DNA of 64,000 bases, taken from the NCBI GenBank assembly GCA_015501055.1, contig JADNYV010000153.1:1-64000 (forward strand). The letters run 5' to 3'. The DNA is from Mucidula mucida. Its lineage: Eukaryota > Basidiomycota > Agaricomycetes > Agaricales > Physalacriaceae. Position numbers and translations under genes: made by a program. How positions within the stretch are numbered: position 1 is the stretch's first letter; each line of letters starts with the position of its first letter. The notes beneath the pieces were generated by a model. The model worked only from the letters and a program-made list of their open reading frames with translations, made no database searches and was not told the DNA's origin. Positions 1 to 9,532 of the stretch are shown in pieces.

Positions 1-540
1 TTCAAAGTCGCGAGTACGTTCTTGGTACCAAGCTTCGTGCATGAAACGAATACGGATTGCGATCATCAAATGGTCCCAACTCTGGCAATAGAATTCTTTC
101 TGCGCATTAGGCGTGTTAACCCACCATGCGCGCGCGTTTCCTTTCCAGCGTCGAGGGGCTATCCTAGCTATGCCGGTGTGTACTTCCGCACCAACAAGAG
201 CGAGGTCGTTCATCTCAATAAGGTAGGCTATGAGGGAAGATCCCTTCCCATCCCATTCAGGTACCTCGCTGCTAGGAATTTTCTTGTTGATCTGCCACTG
301 TTCCAGGAATCTGAAGAAATTCGCGTTCGGCCATTGACCAGCTGGGGGATTAGCTCCTGGATCGGGAGGACCTCCTGCTCCGGCGCTATTAGCAGCCGGG
401 GGAATTGGGGGTCCCCCTCCACCTCCTCCGGCGCTACTAGCAGCCAGGGGGTTAGGGAACCCTCCTCCACCTCCGCCCATACCACTGCCGAGTCCTCCTC
501 CAGCGCCTCCCATTCCTCCAACGGGGGGGATTATTCCCAT
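1..540 (-). CDS. Retrotransposon gag core (partial, second ORF of the element)
   Basis: From ATG at 540 the minus strand reads a Gly/Pro-rich stretch (repeated GGMGG and PPxPAA-like units), then a gag-type segment containing EVPEWDGKGSS, AYLIEMNDLA, RIAPRRWKGNARAWW and SWDHLMIAIRIRF. The W-x-G and RAWW...SWDxL pattern is that of the retrotransposon gag (capsid) domain. The ORF is open to the window edge, so length and stop are unknown. It lies in a different frame from the 626-codon ORF and is separated from it by about 160 nt with stops. It may be a separate ORF, or the pair may be one gag broken by a frameshift. Two copies of the element's hairpin repeat are embedded here (382-397, 430-445). 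Confidence 0.75.
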   Translation of the reverse strand, partial: MGIIPPVGGMGGAGGGLGSGMGGGGGGFPNPLAASSAGGGGGGPPIPPAANSAGAGGPPDPGANPPAGQWPNANFFRFLEQWQINKKIPSSEVPEWDGKGSSLIAYLIEMNDLALVGAEVHTGIARIAPRRWKGNARAWWVNTPNAQKEFYCQSWDHLMIAIRIRFMHEAWYQERTRDFE

Positions 541-2882
541 TCCCTGAAGGGCCTGTACTTCCCGGATTAGGGGGAATAAGAGGCTGGCCGTTTAGAGGGT
601 GAGATTGGGGAGTAATCCTGGAGTCGGTTGGTTCGGAAGAGTCGTGGCTGTGCGCGATGCGAGAGCTTGCTGTAGCCAGTCGGGAGCTTGTGAACGATTT
701 AGTGGCCCCCATATAAGGGATCATGACGAGCTGATGGATTAGCAGTAGACGGATTATTCGTGACGTGATGAAGCATAGCAGATATAGACGCTGGTATAGG
801 CATGAGGGCCTGCTGTACGGGATTGGTGGCGGGTTGAGGAGTCTCTGCGAATGGATTGCTTTCGGCACTAAGAGTTGGTTCCGGTGCGAAGGCGACATGA
901 CGAGGAAGTTGGAAGTCGCGGGGCAATAACCGATGTGCCGCAGACAGACGTTCTCGGTAGTATTGATTATCGGGCTTATAGGCGGATCCCAGATTCTTTA
1001 CTATCTGCGGAATGTTCTCTCGTAACGCCGGGTCTACCGTTAGGGCTTTCTGTATGTAGCCGGGACGGAGGGCATACGCCCAAACGACATCCTCCCCTGC
1101 ACAAGCATTCACCTCAGCACGTATCTCCGGGAGGGTGGAATCGTAGGATGATACTTCACTCAGACTCTTCTTCGGCGCATACATGGCGCGTAGGGCATTT
1201 ATGTACTGTCTAATGCGATTCCGTGCCAATTTCAGCCTGAGAATTAGGTCGGACATGGCCACGACAATAGTCGTCTTATCCTCATGCCCTTCGAGCGTTC
1301 GAATCAGGGAGAACTGCTGGTCTAATACGAATGGAGGCTCCTTGGTAGACTTAGATCCCAATTCCTGCTGAAACACTTCTAGAATTTGGGTAACTGCTTG
1401 AACCAAATGACCCCAGTATCCTATGTCGTTATTGCCCTTGCCAATAGACCAAACCCTTCGTTCTCTCCCGCCCTGCAGCTTAACTTTGAAGTTCTGCCAA
1501 CGAATCTCCTTTCGTTCATAGTCGATTCGATCGTCGATAGCAGACGAGACGTCCTCCCAAAAGTCCTCTAGCGGCCAGGACCAACGAACCAGAGCTTCTC
1601 TAATACGCATACTTTGCTGATGAGATAGGCCACGTAAATGTCCGCCTGCCGCGCCGAATTCTGCTAGGGGGTCTTCGTCTTCGAGGAGCCGGTAATTATA
1701 CGATTTATTGACGGTGATACCGATATCCTCGTCGTAGAGCTCGAAGTGTCGGCCGACGTTGAGGAGGATTCTGACGTGCGGGTGGCTAGAGCGCTGCCAC
1801 ATCCGGTTTAACGAGTCGATAGACAATGATTCGGCGTCACTGAGAGTGCTCGACCGTACCGAAGCCGTTTCCGCCACCACCGACTCTTTTGTTGACTGAA
1901 CCTTGCCCGACGCTTCAGAATGAACGGCGCTATGAGCAGCCGTTTTTCCTTTGTCAATGGGCACGCTACGATCAGGAGGGACGGCGCTATTAGCAGCCAT
2001 CCCTTCGTTGGCAAGAGGAACGGGAACGGCGCTATGAGCAGCCATTCCTTCGTCGTTAAGAGGAGCGCTATGAGCAGCTCCTTCCTGAGGGTTCACAGTC
2101 TTGGAAGTGGACGGGGGGTAGTCGTGTGTCGAAGGACCAGGATTAGAAGTAGAAGAAACCAATTCGATAGTGTTATTCGCCTTGACTTCTCTAAGGTCGA
2201 ATGGTTGGCGGGGATTGGCGGGTTGACTGAGCGAAGATGGGGCTGGGAAAGTCCTAGAAGGCGAGTCCGAGACGTCCTGCGCAGAGACAGATCGTGCACG
2301 AGTTTGCATTTGGCGAGGAGTCGGGTGTAAATAATTGAGAGCGGGATTAGTCGTGTAATCCGGGTTGGAACGCAACCCCGTCTGTGTCCGCTGGGAAGGG
2401 TTGCTACCGCTAGCTGTCTTCGAGGTGCCGGGATCGTTGACGGCGGGACCGGTAGTGTTGGGACTTTTCGAGCCCGTGGCGTTGGAAGGGGGGTCGGTCG
2501 CCTGCTGTAAGCTCGTACGCTGCTTCCTGTTGGACATGGAAGGAGAGCGAGAAGGCGAACGAATAGTCAAGCCGCCCATTAGTATAAGCGGAAATTTGCT
2601 GGCATTTCCGAAATTGCAGCGCGAAATTGCAGCGTGTTCGTCCCTGATAATCCTTGGCCACGGGGACTAATTGGAGAGATCTTGAAACGTTCTGGAGGCT
2701 TTGAAGGTCGGAATTTGAGGATTAGAAGGGCTATTGACGGGGTCCGGCGGCGCTATGAGCAGCCACCCGGGACATCTTGTCGTCGTAGGAGGGAAAGTCG
2801 TTCCGGCAATTGCCGATCAACGCGTCCATGTTTGGAAATGGCGCGGTAATGTGAATGAGGTCCGACGGCGCTATGAGCGGCC
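382..2882 (-). repeat. Family of eight dispersed 16-bp hairpin repeats inside the retrotransposon
   Basis: The plus-strand motif GGCGCTATGAGCAGCC or a close variant occurs at 382-397, 430-445, 1926-1941, 1983-1998, 2028-2043, 2064-2079, 2749-2764 and 2867-2882. Each can fold into a 6-bp stem with a 3-nt loop and one bulged base, and several stems extend into the flanks. Loops vary (ATG, ATT, ACT) while stems hold. The 2064 copy changes both ends of the outer pair together (G-C to A-T). Six copies are in ORFs, two in the untranslated leader. Confidence 0.8.
699..2579 (-). CDS. Retrotransposon ORF1, 626 aa, Ser/Thr/Pro-rich N-terminus
   Basis: An intact 626-codon ORF lies just inside the LTR and leader. 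Residues 1 to about 230 are low-complexity (Ser, Thr, Pro, Asn) and include four to five copies of an AAHSAV/AANSAV peptide encoded by a repeated hairpin-forming DNA motif. Residues about 260-540 are a globular, helix-rich domain with many charged residues (for example RHFELYDEDIG, WSWPLEDFWEDVSS). The tail is Pro/Asn-rich. I do not recognise the globular domain. By position it is the first ORF of a Ty3-like element and probably a structural Gag component. The proposed start (2579) is the first ATG; a second Met at codon 15 is also possible. Confidence 0.7.
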   Translation of the reverse strand: MGGLTIRSPSRSPSMSNRKQRTSLQQATDPPSNATGSKSPNTTGPAVNDPGTSKTASGSNPSQRTQTGLRSNPDYTTNPALNYLHPTPRQMQTRARSVSAQDVSDSPSRTFPAPSSLSQPANPRQPFDLREVKANNTIELVSSTSNPGPSTHDYPPSTSKTVNPQEGAAHSAPLNDEGMAAHSAVPVPLANEGMAANSAVPPDRSVPIDKGKTAAHSAVHSEASGKVQSTKESVVAETASVRSSTLSDAESLSIDSLNRMWQRSSHPHVRILLNVGRHFELYDEDIGITVNKSYNYRLLEDEDPLAEFGAAGGHLRGLSHQQSMRIREALVRWSWPLEDFWEDVSSAIDDRIDYERKEIRWQNFKVKLQGGRERRVWSIGKGNNDIGYWGHLVQAVTQILEVFQQELGSKSTKEPPFVLDQQFSLIRTLEGHEDKTTIVVAMSDLILRLKLARNRIRQYINALRAMYAPKKSLSEVSSYDSTLPEIRAEVNACAGEDVVWAYALRPGYIQKALTVDPALRENIPQIVKNLGSAYKPDNQYYRERLSAAHRLLPRDFQLPRHVAFAPEPTLSAESNPFAETPQPATNPVQQALMPIPASISAMLHHVTNNPSTANPSARHDPLYGGH

Positions 2883-2898
2883 ATCGAGGACGAATGAG

Positions 2899-2984
2899 GT
2901 TGACTCCACCGGTTTGGTGAAGTCCTGGGTGTCCCCACCACTGTGAATCGGTCACGGTCCGGGACTTCTCACCAGAGGAGTCAA
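2899..2984 (-). promoter_or_regulatory. Foldback around the LTR end and primer-binding site
   Basis: GGTTGACTCC at 2899-2908 and its complement at 2975-2984, with further imperfect pairing inward (GGTGAAGTCC against GGACTTCTCACC), can form a long stem. The LTR/leader junction and the putative primer-binding site lie in its loop. This resembles the U5-leader stem of other retroelements. Confidence 0.5.
2920..2940 (-). promoter_or_regulatory. Putative primer-binding site of the partial element
   Basis: In the sense direction the sequence one base inside the LTR reads TGGTGGGGACACCCAGG. The TGG start is what a tRNA 3' CCA end would pair with. I cannot name the tRNA without a tRNA set from this genome. 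Confidence 0.45.
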
Positions 2985-3259
2985 CCTGTAAGAATACATA
3001 GACGCGTCAAGGCTCGCGTCTTAGCCCCACGGTAACCCAGTGAAGGGAGTGTGTGACCCTCACTCGGGGAGCCGTTAACACGGGTGCTCAGCGGGCCTGG
3101 CGTGTCTGTTATCGAGTTACAACATGGGACTTGTAGTCCGCCGTAGAAAGTAAAGCAAACGAGATGATAATTCAAAGACAAGTTAATACAGGGTCCGATC
3201 AACTACTATAACGAGGATTTTACGTAACGCGACTAGTGAGATAACTACTCCATATCACA
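2942..3259 (-). repeat. 5' LTR of the partial Ty3-like element, 318 bp
   Basis: The boundaries were set from inverted ends (TGTGA at 2942, TCACA ending at 3259 on the plus strand) and from the abrupt return to dehydrogenase coding sequence at 3260. The flank GATAA (3260-3264) is the expected 5-bp target copy; its partner would be outside the window. Confidence 0.75.
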
Positions 3260-3363
3260 GATAAGAGCAATAGTGTAGCCGCGCTTCGCTAGGAGACGGG
3301 CAACGGCAGCACCGCTACCTTCGCCTGTTCCTACTCCTGCGATGACGGCGATTGGAGGGCTCA
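3260..3363 (-). pseudogene. Short-chain dehydrogenase, 5' fragment cut by LTR insertion
   Basis: From ATG at 3363 the minus strand encodes MSPPIAVIAGVGTGEGSG, then AAVARLLAKRGYTIALI. This is a first beta-strand, a glycine-rich NAD(P)-binding turn and the following helix and strand of a Rossmann fold, as in short-chain dehydrogenases/reductases. After about 34 codons the reading runs into the LTR and stops within a few codons. The rest of the gene should lie left of the element, outside the window. Oxidoreductase substrate unknown. The gene is inactivated unless the element is spliced out. Confidence 0.8.
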
Positions 3364-4887
3364 TGGTAGGTAGTCTGGGAATCTCGACAACGACAGGTTG
3401 TTCTTTTTAAAGAAAATCAATGGTGATCGGTCAACTAGTAAGCGACTTACCAAGCTGGCCGAAGCATGAGACTTCGCATCAGTATGGCGTATTCCGCAGA
3501 ACTTGAATGCCATAACAAACGTTGTGCGTATTTGCGGAAAGATTAGTCATCTGCAGTGTTCGCCATCTCACGAACATTCAGCTGTCAGACAGAAAAATAT
3601 TGATGAGAAACGTACCTTTGCTATCGCAGCCCCTCAAACGACAGGATGCATCTTCCAGCAAGTACTTCATGGCTCTCTGGTTGAGAAAAAAAGGATCTTT
3701 ATGCAGCAGTGTATCGCCTTTATGATCAAGACAAAAAATCTAGGTAGAAACCAAACAGTTGAAGGAAGGCAGGTAAGGCCATGCCCCGGTGAAGGCTGAA
3801 ATGCAGTCTGGGTAGTGGTAAAGGTAGCGGCAGTTATAGTGTGGGGATAACTTTAAGGTGTTGTGATTGTTGGGAGCAAGTCGGGAGTGGGCCACTCCAT
3901 CCGGAACGATCAATCATCAGGTACACCAAGCATGCAAGAACTTGATCAATAGAGCAAGGGCGTCATTAACTCGGAATTGACGTGGTCCCTTCTGGGTCCC
4001 TTGACCAGAACCATCATGGCCGAACAAGAAACTGAAAAACGTGCCCAGGTTGACGCGCTAGGTCAAAAGATATTTGGCTCACGCAACGTACCCGTATAGA
4101 CGGATTTGAACGCGTACGCAGCCAAAGCATCACAGTGGGGAGTCCGTGAAAAGGAACATGTTCCAGAATACTTGGGAGGCCCCGCTCAGAGGCGGAAACA
4201 TTCAGAGAGTCTCTCCCAAGACATAGATGGGTAAATCCCTTTAGTTCCTGGTATATTGACCGGCGGAAGGTCGGGCACGGAATTGGGTCGTGGCGTGAAA
4301 GCAAGAACGGAATACGATTCCCGCATGATAATATATGCTAGGCGACGGATGGCGCAGCCAAGCAAGACCAAGCTTCAGCAGGATGTGGCACCGTCCTTGC
4401 ACCATCCTGTACTTCACCTTGTCACGAACCATCGCTCCAATATGCAAGCGCATATCGGCTGACTCAACACGGTATCTGCAGTTCCATCTTGGACGCTCGT
4501 GGAAAATCATTCGCGCAACTGACTGCTGCGCGCCTCTTCGAAGCGACACCTTCTCCATCGCACTGGTCAATCCGTAGTGAAAACCCTGTCTTGACACCTG
4601 TTCCAGCTCATTGAAACGCTGCACTTACTCAGCTCAGGCGTATAACTCTGTCGGAACGATGGATGTATCGCCATGTACGCGTCAGGGTCCATGTTTCACA
4701 GACGGATCGACGGCTGCTCTGCGTACGCGGCAAATCCCATCTTGTTTCTTCTGGCCGCGCTACCCAATCACTGGCTGCGGTTTACGCACACTGCTAATCC
4801 CCATCGTAGGGAAGCTAAGATCATATAAAAGCAATCGTCGACGCTAATGAAAAGTATCTACTTCTCTTCTACTTTTTCTTATTTGCC
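3364..4887. other. Intergenic, no supported gene
   Basis: Short ORFs exist on both strands (for example 127 codons at 4241-4624, minus), but none has recognisable domains, splice structure or a convincing composition. The right end should hold the peroxygenase promoter: a TATA-like TATAAAAG lies near 4825, about 60 bp before the start codon. Confidence 0.5.
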
Positions 4888-5909
4888 ATGGTTTTCGTTT
4901 CCTCTTTACTATTCCTTCTTCCCGCCACTCTTGCCTTTGTCAAGCAAGCGTGTGCGTACCCAAGTGGTGATCATGAATTCGTGGCTCCCGGGCCCAACGA
5001 TGTCAGAAGTCCTTGTCCTGGACTGAACAGGTCAGTACGCACATTCGAGAGATGTATCTACAATATTAACAGGTTTTTATCTCCAGTCTTGCCAACCACG
5101 GCTACCTTCCACGCGACGGGAAGAACATCACCATTCCAATCATGATGCAGGCGGGAATTGGTGAGGTTTTCGCAGTAAAACATTCCATTGCATGTTTCTC
5201 AACCTTGTCCTAGAGGGTTTTAACGTCCAGCCTGATGTCATCCTCCTCGCGGCCAGAGTCAGTCTCCTAACCTCGACGTATGCTTGGGATGCTTTCAGCC
5301 TGGAGGACATTAGACTGTTCGTATGCACCTTGTTTCTCTTTTTTCCAGGCTGACCAGTATTCAAAGTCACGGTAATATCGAACACGACGCCTCCATTTCA
5401 CGCATGGATGAAGCCCTCGGCAGCAACTGGGAGTTCAACGAGGATATTTATTCTGTTCTCGCCAACTCGAACCCGGGCTCGGATAATTACAATGCGTCGT
5501 CCGCTGGGGCCGTTCAGCACGAGCGCCTGATGCAGTCGTTGCGGGATAACAATGAGACGAGGAACACGCTCCACGAGTTGACGATCCGCACGCGGGAAAG
5601 TGCTCTGTATCTCAGCGTCATGGGTAATGCGACTACGGGAGAGGCTCCGAAGAAGTGGGTCCCGAAGTCTACTTCCGTTGACACGCATACTGATGTCGTT
5701 GTGTTAGGTTTGTAGATGTCTTCTTCAGGGAGGATCGTCTGCCAATTGAAGAGGGTTGGAAGAGGTCGCCGGTCCCAATCACCTCTGACACCATCCATAA
5801 TATTGAGCAGGTCATCTTCGAGACTTCAGATTGGGTTAGCAGTGAAGGCCAGTGTGCTTGGGTCAGGACCAGCCCCGGCGACGACCTATCTGTTGTTGGT
5901 CCTGCATAA
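4888..5909 (+). CDS. Heme-thiolate peroxidase / unspecific peroxygenase (chloroperoxidase family)
   Basis: I infer five exons: 4888-5030, 5087-5160, 5214-5316, 5367-5654, 5708-5909, giving 269 aa in a continuous frame. A hydrophobic signal peptide starts the protein. RSPCPGLN carries the Cys that ligates heme iron in this family. LANHGYLPRDGKNITIP, then HGNIEHDASISR, follow; the Glu of EHD is the acid-base residue. The C-terminal part reads VFFREDRLPIEEGW. Such enzymes are secreted and use H2O2 to oxygenate or halogenate organic substrates. The length fits the short family. Intron 3 uses the donor GTTCGT with a CTGAC branch site close to AAAG. Introns are assigned from homology and frame, not transcripts. 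Confidence 0.9.
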
Positions 5910-8058
5910 TTGCTTCGGCAGCGCGAACTTCTCTATGATACCACCTGGGACTTTTTTCATTTCACTGTTTAGCTACACCGTTTTATTACGTATCTTCCTC
6001 TTCAATCAGCTAAACTACATTGGACAATTCTCTTCATGACTGTTGGTTGTAGCTCGTAAGCCAGCTCTCGCGAAACTCTACGACCCACCTTTCCTTCTTC
6101 ACCACCTTTCCTATAACCGCCGTCCGCCATGGCGTGTCTGTCGCCTTCTTGAACTCTGGAGTTCTGAAGGCATTGTCAACAGTCCATTCGTGTAACGCGG
6201 CCCTAGATACGCCGGAGCGTGATGCTCCAGTGGGCTTGTCTCGGTCAAGATGTATCGACTGGAGAACATCCAAACCAGTACCGCGGTCAATAGCGCTACG
6301 TGTTCCTCTACATACCAAGATTTGAAGCTGTTCTCCGAGGATGGAGAGGGCGTCATCGCTAAGCGTACAAGTTACTTTGAGTGATTGCTTTTTTGATCAC
6401 TGCCGTCTTCAGATGTAAGTAATACGACTACCAGAGTTTTTTTTCCGGTTGAACTTATGTCATGATTCCGCTGGCGCAGTGGAACGAGAGTTGGTATTTA
6501 GTATTGTCAATATATGAATTGTATGATAAACCTTTGACTACAAAGCAAACACAGTGCGGAGACGGAGAGTCAGACTAAGTTCGAAACAAAAGGTTCTGTC
6601 CTGTCCCGTTAATGAACCGAACTTTCACAGCAGTCGGGTGTAGAGCCTCAGTCAGTCCTACACGCCCGTCAGGAAACTCCAGAGCTGGCCAACTCGAATT
6701 CCTCAAACTGACCACCGGGTAACCTTTGCCTACCCTATGAACAAGTGCTGATACACTACACTACGACTACGACTACTATACCAACACTTGTTCATGGTGT
6801 AGGCAGCAGTTACCTGGGGGCGTGCGACGCATCGTCGGTCTGTGACTAGCTGCAATCATCCAGTCCATCCAGAGAGGATCAGACCTACATAACCTTTAGG
6901 TCTTAATTTGTAGGCCTGCAAGAGGTATTGAGAAATGTACTGCAGACAGAGTAGAACAAATTTTAGGAGTGGGACGATGGTCACAGCCCATCTTCGTACA
7001 ATTGCTCCTATAAGTACTTGTGATTGGTATAAGAGAGTGTGTCGGTAGGTATCAAACATCTACATGTTATTACAGTATACATTGAGTATATAGTACACGC
7101 ACCACGAACTATCAACAAGTGTGTTTGTTATGTACATATCCTAAGCAGTATGCAGAGCGAACAACAGCCAAAGTCCCGAAAGGTCGTGAAGGATATGTGC
7201 ACAGTACGAAGCCATGAAAATGTAAGTATATATCAAGAAAATTGGCATTCAACGACAGGTGTAAGTTGCTCATAGGTCAAAGATCGAGGGTATTTCAGGA
7301 AGAACTTCATCCGCTTCTTCAACCCCTTCGAAGGCGACCCGTTCAAACCCTTCATCAGCGACGAGCATCGGCTAGGCGTCGGTGACTCTGGAATAGCCGT
7401 AAGGTTCAGTGACGCCCTCGAACCAGGTCGCATCAGAAAGCTCAGCGACATCGGCCGCCGAAGACTATGCCGCTTCGAAATTCTGTTGTGAGCCAAAAAT
7501 ATGGTGTCTCTCGCTTTGATACGCCTGGGACCTCCACTCCTGCGACGGTCGAGGCGCCAACTTGGGACGCGGATGCTCAAGCTCAAGAACGAGTATGGGT
7601 TGACCTTGGTCCGCGAAATGAGGTCAAGGGCGTATAAGGGAATGGAAGAGGCTGGTAGCGAGGAGACTTGACGTAGTTCGCATGTTGACAGCGTGGGACG
7701 GGCCGTGCCATCGGTGGGGGACAAATGGAATGGGAGACACCGGTTCAGCCTCAACCACGGTTGCCAGAGTGCTAACACTGGTGCAGTTGAAGCGCTTGGG
7801 AGGGCAGACCGCAGAAACAGCGCGCGAACGTGATTTGAGCGTATGTTAAATGCCAATGAACAGAGCTCGAAGACGCGTCGCTTTTGGGATAAAAATCGTC
7901 ATAGATAGTAGATTATCTGATAAGAAAAATAACGGAACCAGGTGGAACTGCCGCGCAGCTCCCCATATCACGCGACAGATAATCTAGATACTGTCAGATG
8001 GATATAAAGCTCAGAGCAAATATGTACACTTACCCTTGCTAGCGACCGCATTTCAAGC
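5910..8058. other. Intergenic, 2.1 kb, with one foldback; no supported gene
   Basis: Apart from the inverted repeat at 6712-6820 I see no gene that I can defend. A 207-codon minus ORF (7233-7856) is Ser/Arg/Pro-rich, like the antisense of a coding sequence, but the opposite strand is broken by stops. A decayed gene here is possible. Confidence 0.4.
6712..6820. repeat. Imperfect inverted repeat (foldback), arms about 42 bp
   Basis: The left arm at 6712-6753 (containing GCCTACCCTATGAACAAGTG) is matched by the reverse complement of 6778-6820 (containing CACTTGTTCATGGTGTAGGC). A roughly 24-bp spacer carries CTACGA-type short tandem repeats. It could be a small foldback transposon or a hairpin transcript. 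Confidence 0.65.
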
Positions 8059-8910
8059 ATGACCGAACCAGCTGCCCATTTTGGATATGGTTCCCGACAA
8101 CCAACGACTTATGAGGACTGGGCTCGCTCCGACAAATACTTCGAAACTCTGCTCATCACTCCCGACGCAGCGCTTAAGAGTGGAGTCGAGAATAGTTCCA
8201 AGAATGGTCTGCCCGACATCGCCGTCAGCACTACGCAAGGCAAATTTCTCCACCTGCTAGCCAAGTCAATTGGCGCGAAGAGGATAGTTGAGGTGGGGAC
8301 ATTGGGAGGGTGCGTGTCGCTTTGGAGCGTTTAGGCGTCGAGTTTTAATATCACGTCAGATATTCAACGACATGGTTGGCTCGAGCGCTCCAGGATGATG
8401 GAGAACTGGTCACATTTGAGTTGGAGGATAAGCATGCAAAAGTGCGAAGACAGTACCATTGAGATGCGCAAACGTTGATAGTCATTTAGGTCGCAAAAGA
8501 AAACCTGTCCAATGCCGGACTTGCTTCCAAAGTCAAAGTCGTCGTTGGCCCAGCCCGTACATCCATGAAGGCGCTCCCAGCCACACCTAAATTCGACTTG
8601 GCCTTTATTGACGCGGATAAGGAGTCGAACCTAGAGTATTTCGAGGAAGCGAAGAGAGTAATCCGAAGCGGGGGGGTCATTGTAAGCTTTCGGCGGTTGT
8701 GGTTGGATATGGATGCTGACCACCGCACAGGTCGTCGATAACGTTGTCCGCAATGGCAAAGTGTCCGATCTCGAGCACGATGATCCAAGTTCAGAGGGAG
8801 TCCGCCGCCTCGTCAAGGCGATCCAAAATGATGCCGAGGTGGACGCGACAGTCATTGGTACTGTTGGAGACAAAGGATATGACGGATTCTTATATGCTAT
8901 CAGGAAATAG
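8059..8910 (+). CDS. Class I SAM-dependent O-methyltransferase (caffeoyl-CoA/catechol type)
   Basis: Exons 8059-8309, 8360-8441, 8490-8681 and 8731-8910 join to 234 aa in one frame. The central Rossmann part carries IVEVGTLGGYSTTWLAR (SAM-binding loop, split by intron 1), LVTFELEDKHA (acidic residue for the ribose), FDLAFIDADKESNLEYFEEA (metal-binding Asp motif of the caffeoyl-CoA O-methyltransferase family) and VVDNVVRNG. The C-terminus GDKGYDGFLYAIRK is typical. It should methylate a hydroxyl of a small, often aromatic acceptor in a divalent-metal-dependent way; the acceptor is unknown. No secretion signal, so probably cytosolic. Promoter contains TATAAAG near 8004. Confidence 0.9.
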
Positions 8911-9532
8911 TAACCAAATGAATACACTGTCTTAAAAGTACCTTCACGGGAATCCCTGCGTTATTCGCCCAAGCCACTGCGTTATTCACCCAAGCGAATG
9001 CCTTTTTAACAAATAGACTTTGGAGATGGTCGCCAAATCGTCAAGGCGAGCTACATTTTACCGAGCAGCACGGTCGGAGAGGAATGGTGTACGCTGTAAC
9101 TGATGATTACTAGGTGCGCTAAGGGCGCGTGGAACGGAGAACCGCCTCTCCCTAGGTAGATGCATGGCGGTAGGAAACAGGCAGCAGATTTCGGAAGATT
9201 CCGAGTGCTCGGGGTATAACCAACCAACAACCAACTTAACGATTGAAAACCGAGGAACACGTCTTTCGCTGTCCTTCCATGATTTGTGTATCTCAGACAG
9301 AAACAGTTCCAGGATGGTCGGAACCGAAGACTTAGAAAAGGTAGATGATTTAGTAGTAGAGTTGTGTTCCTTTGGGTAAGATGGCAGGAAGAAAACACTC
9401 CATTTTACTACAACCCTTGACACGGTACTACGAGGCTGGGGTACATAAGCATCTCACAAGCCTGGGATACTAGAAGAAGAGAATCAGCCTTGAGAAAACG
9501 GCTTGAAGTTGAACGGGTTATTACCTGATTCC
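8911..9532. other. Intergenic, nothing recognised
   Basis: Contains a short direct repeat (GCGTTATTC[A/G]CCCAAGC, near 8959 and 8981). No supported gene. The right part should be the 3' UTR of the minus-strand TGDD-repeat gene. Confidence 0.5.

Larger units (their letters stand above)
1..3259 (-). mobile_element. Ty3-like LTR retrotransposon, 5' part (runs off left edge)
   Basis: The element reads on the minus strand, so its 5' LTR is at the right (2942-3259). It is followed leftward by a leader of about 360 bp, a 626-codon ORF (699-2579) and the start of a second gag-type ORF (540 down to 1). Any pol genes would lie beyond the window. The LTR has TGTGA/TCACA ends. Its outer end falls inside a short-chain dehydrogenase reading frame, so the insertion disrupts that gene. 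The gag core resembles fungal Ty3/gypsy elements; without RT I assign the class from gag and LTR structure only. Confidence 0.85.

Noticed and set aside
4241..4624. 127-codon minus ORF in the first intergenic stretch
   Set aside because: Overlaps other ORFs on both strands, no recognisable motif.
7233..7856. 207-codon minus ORF
   Set aside because: Ser/Arg/Pro-rich composition, no domain, no clear introns; not enough to call a gene.
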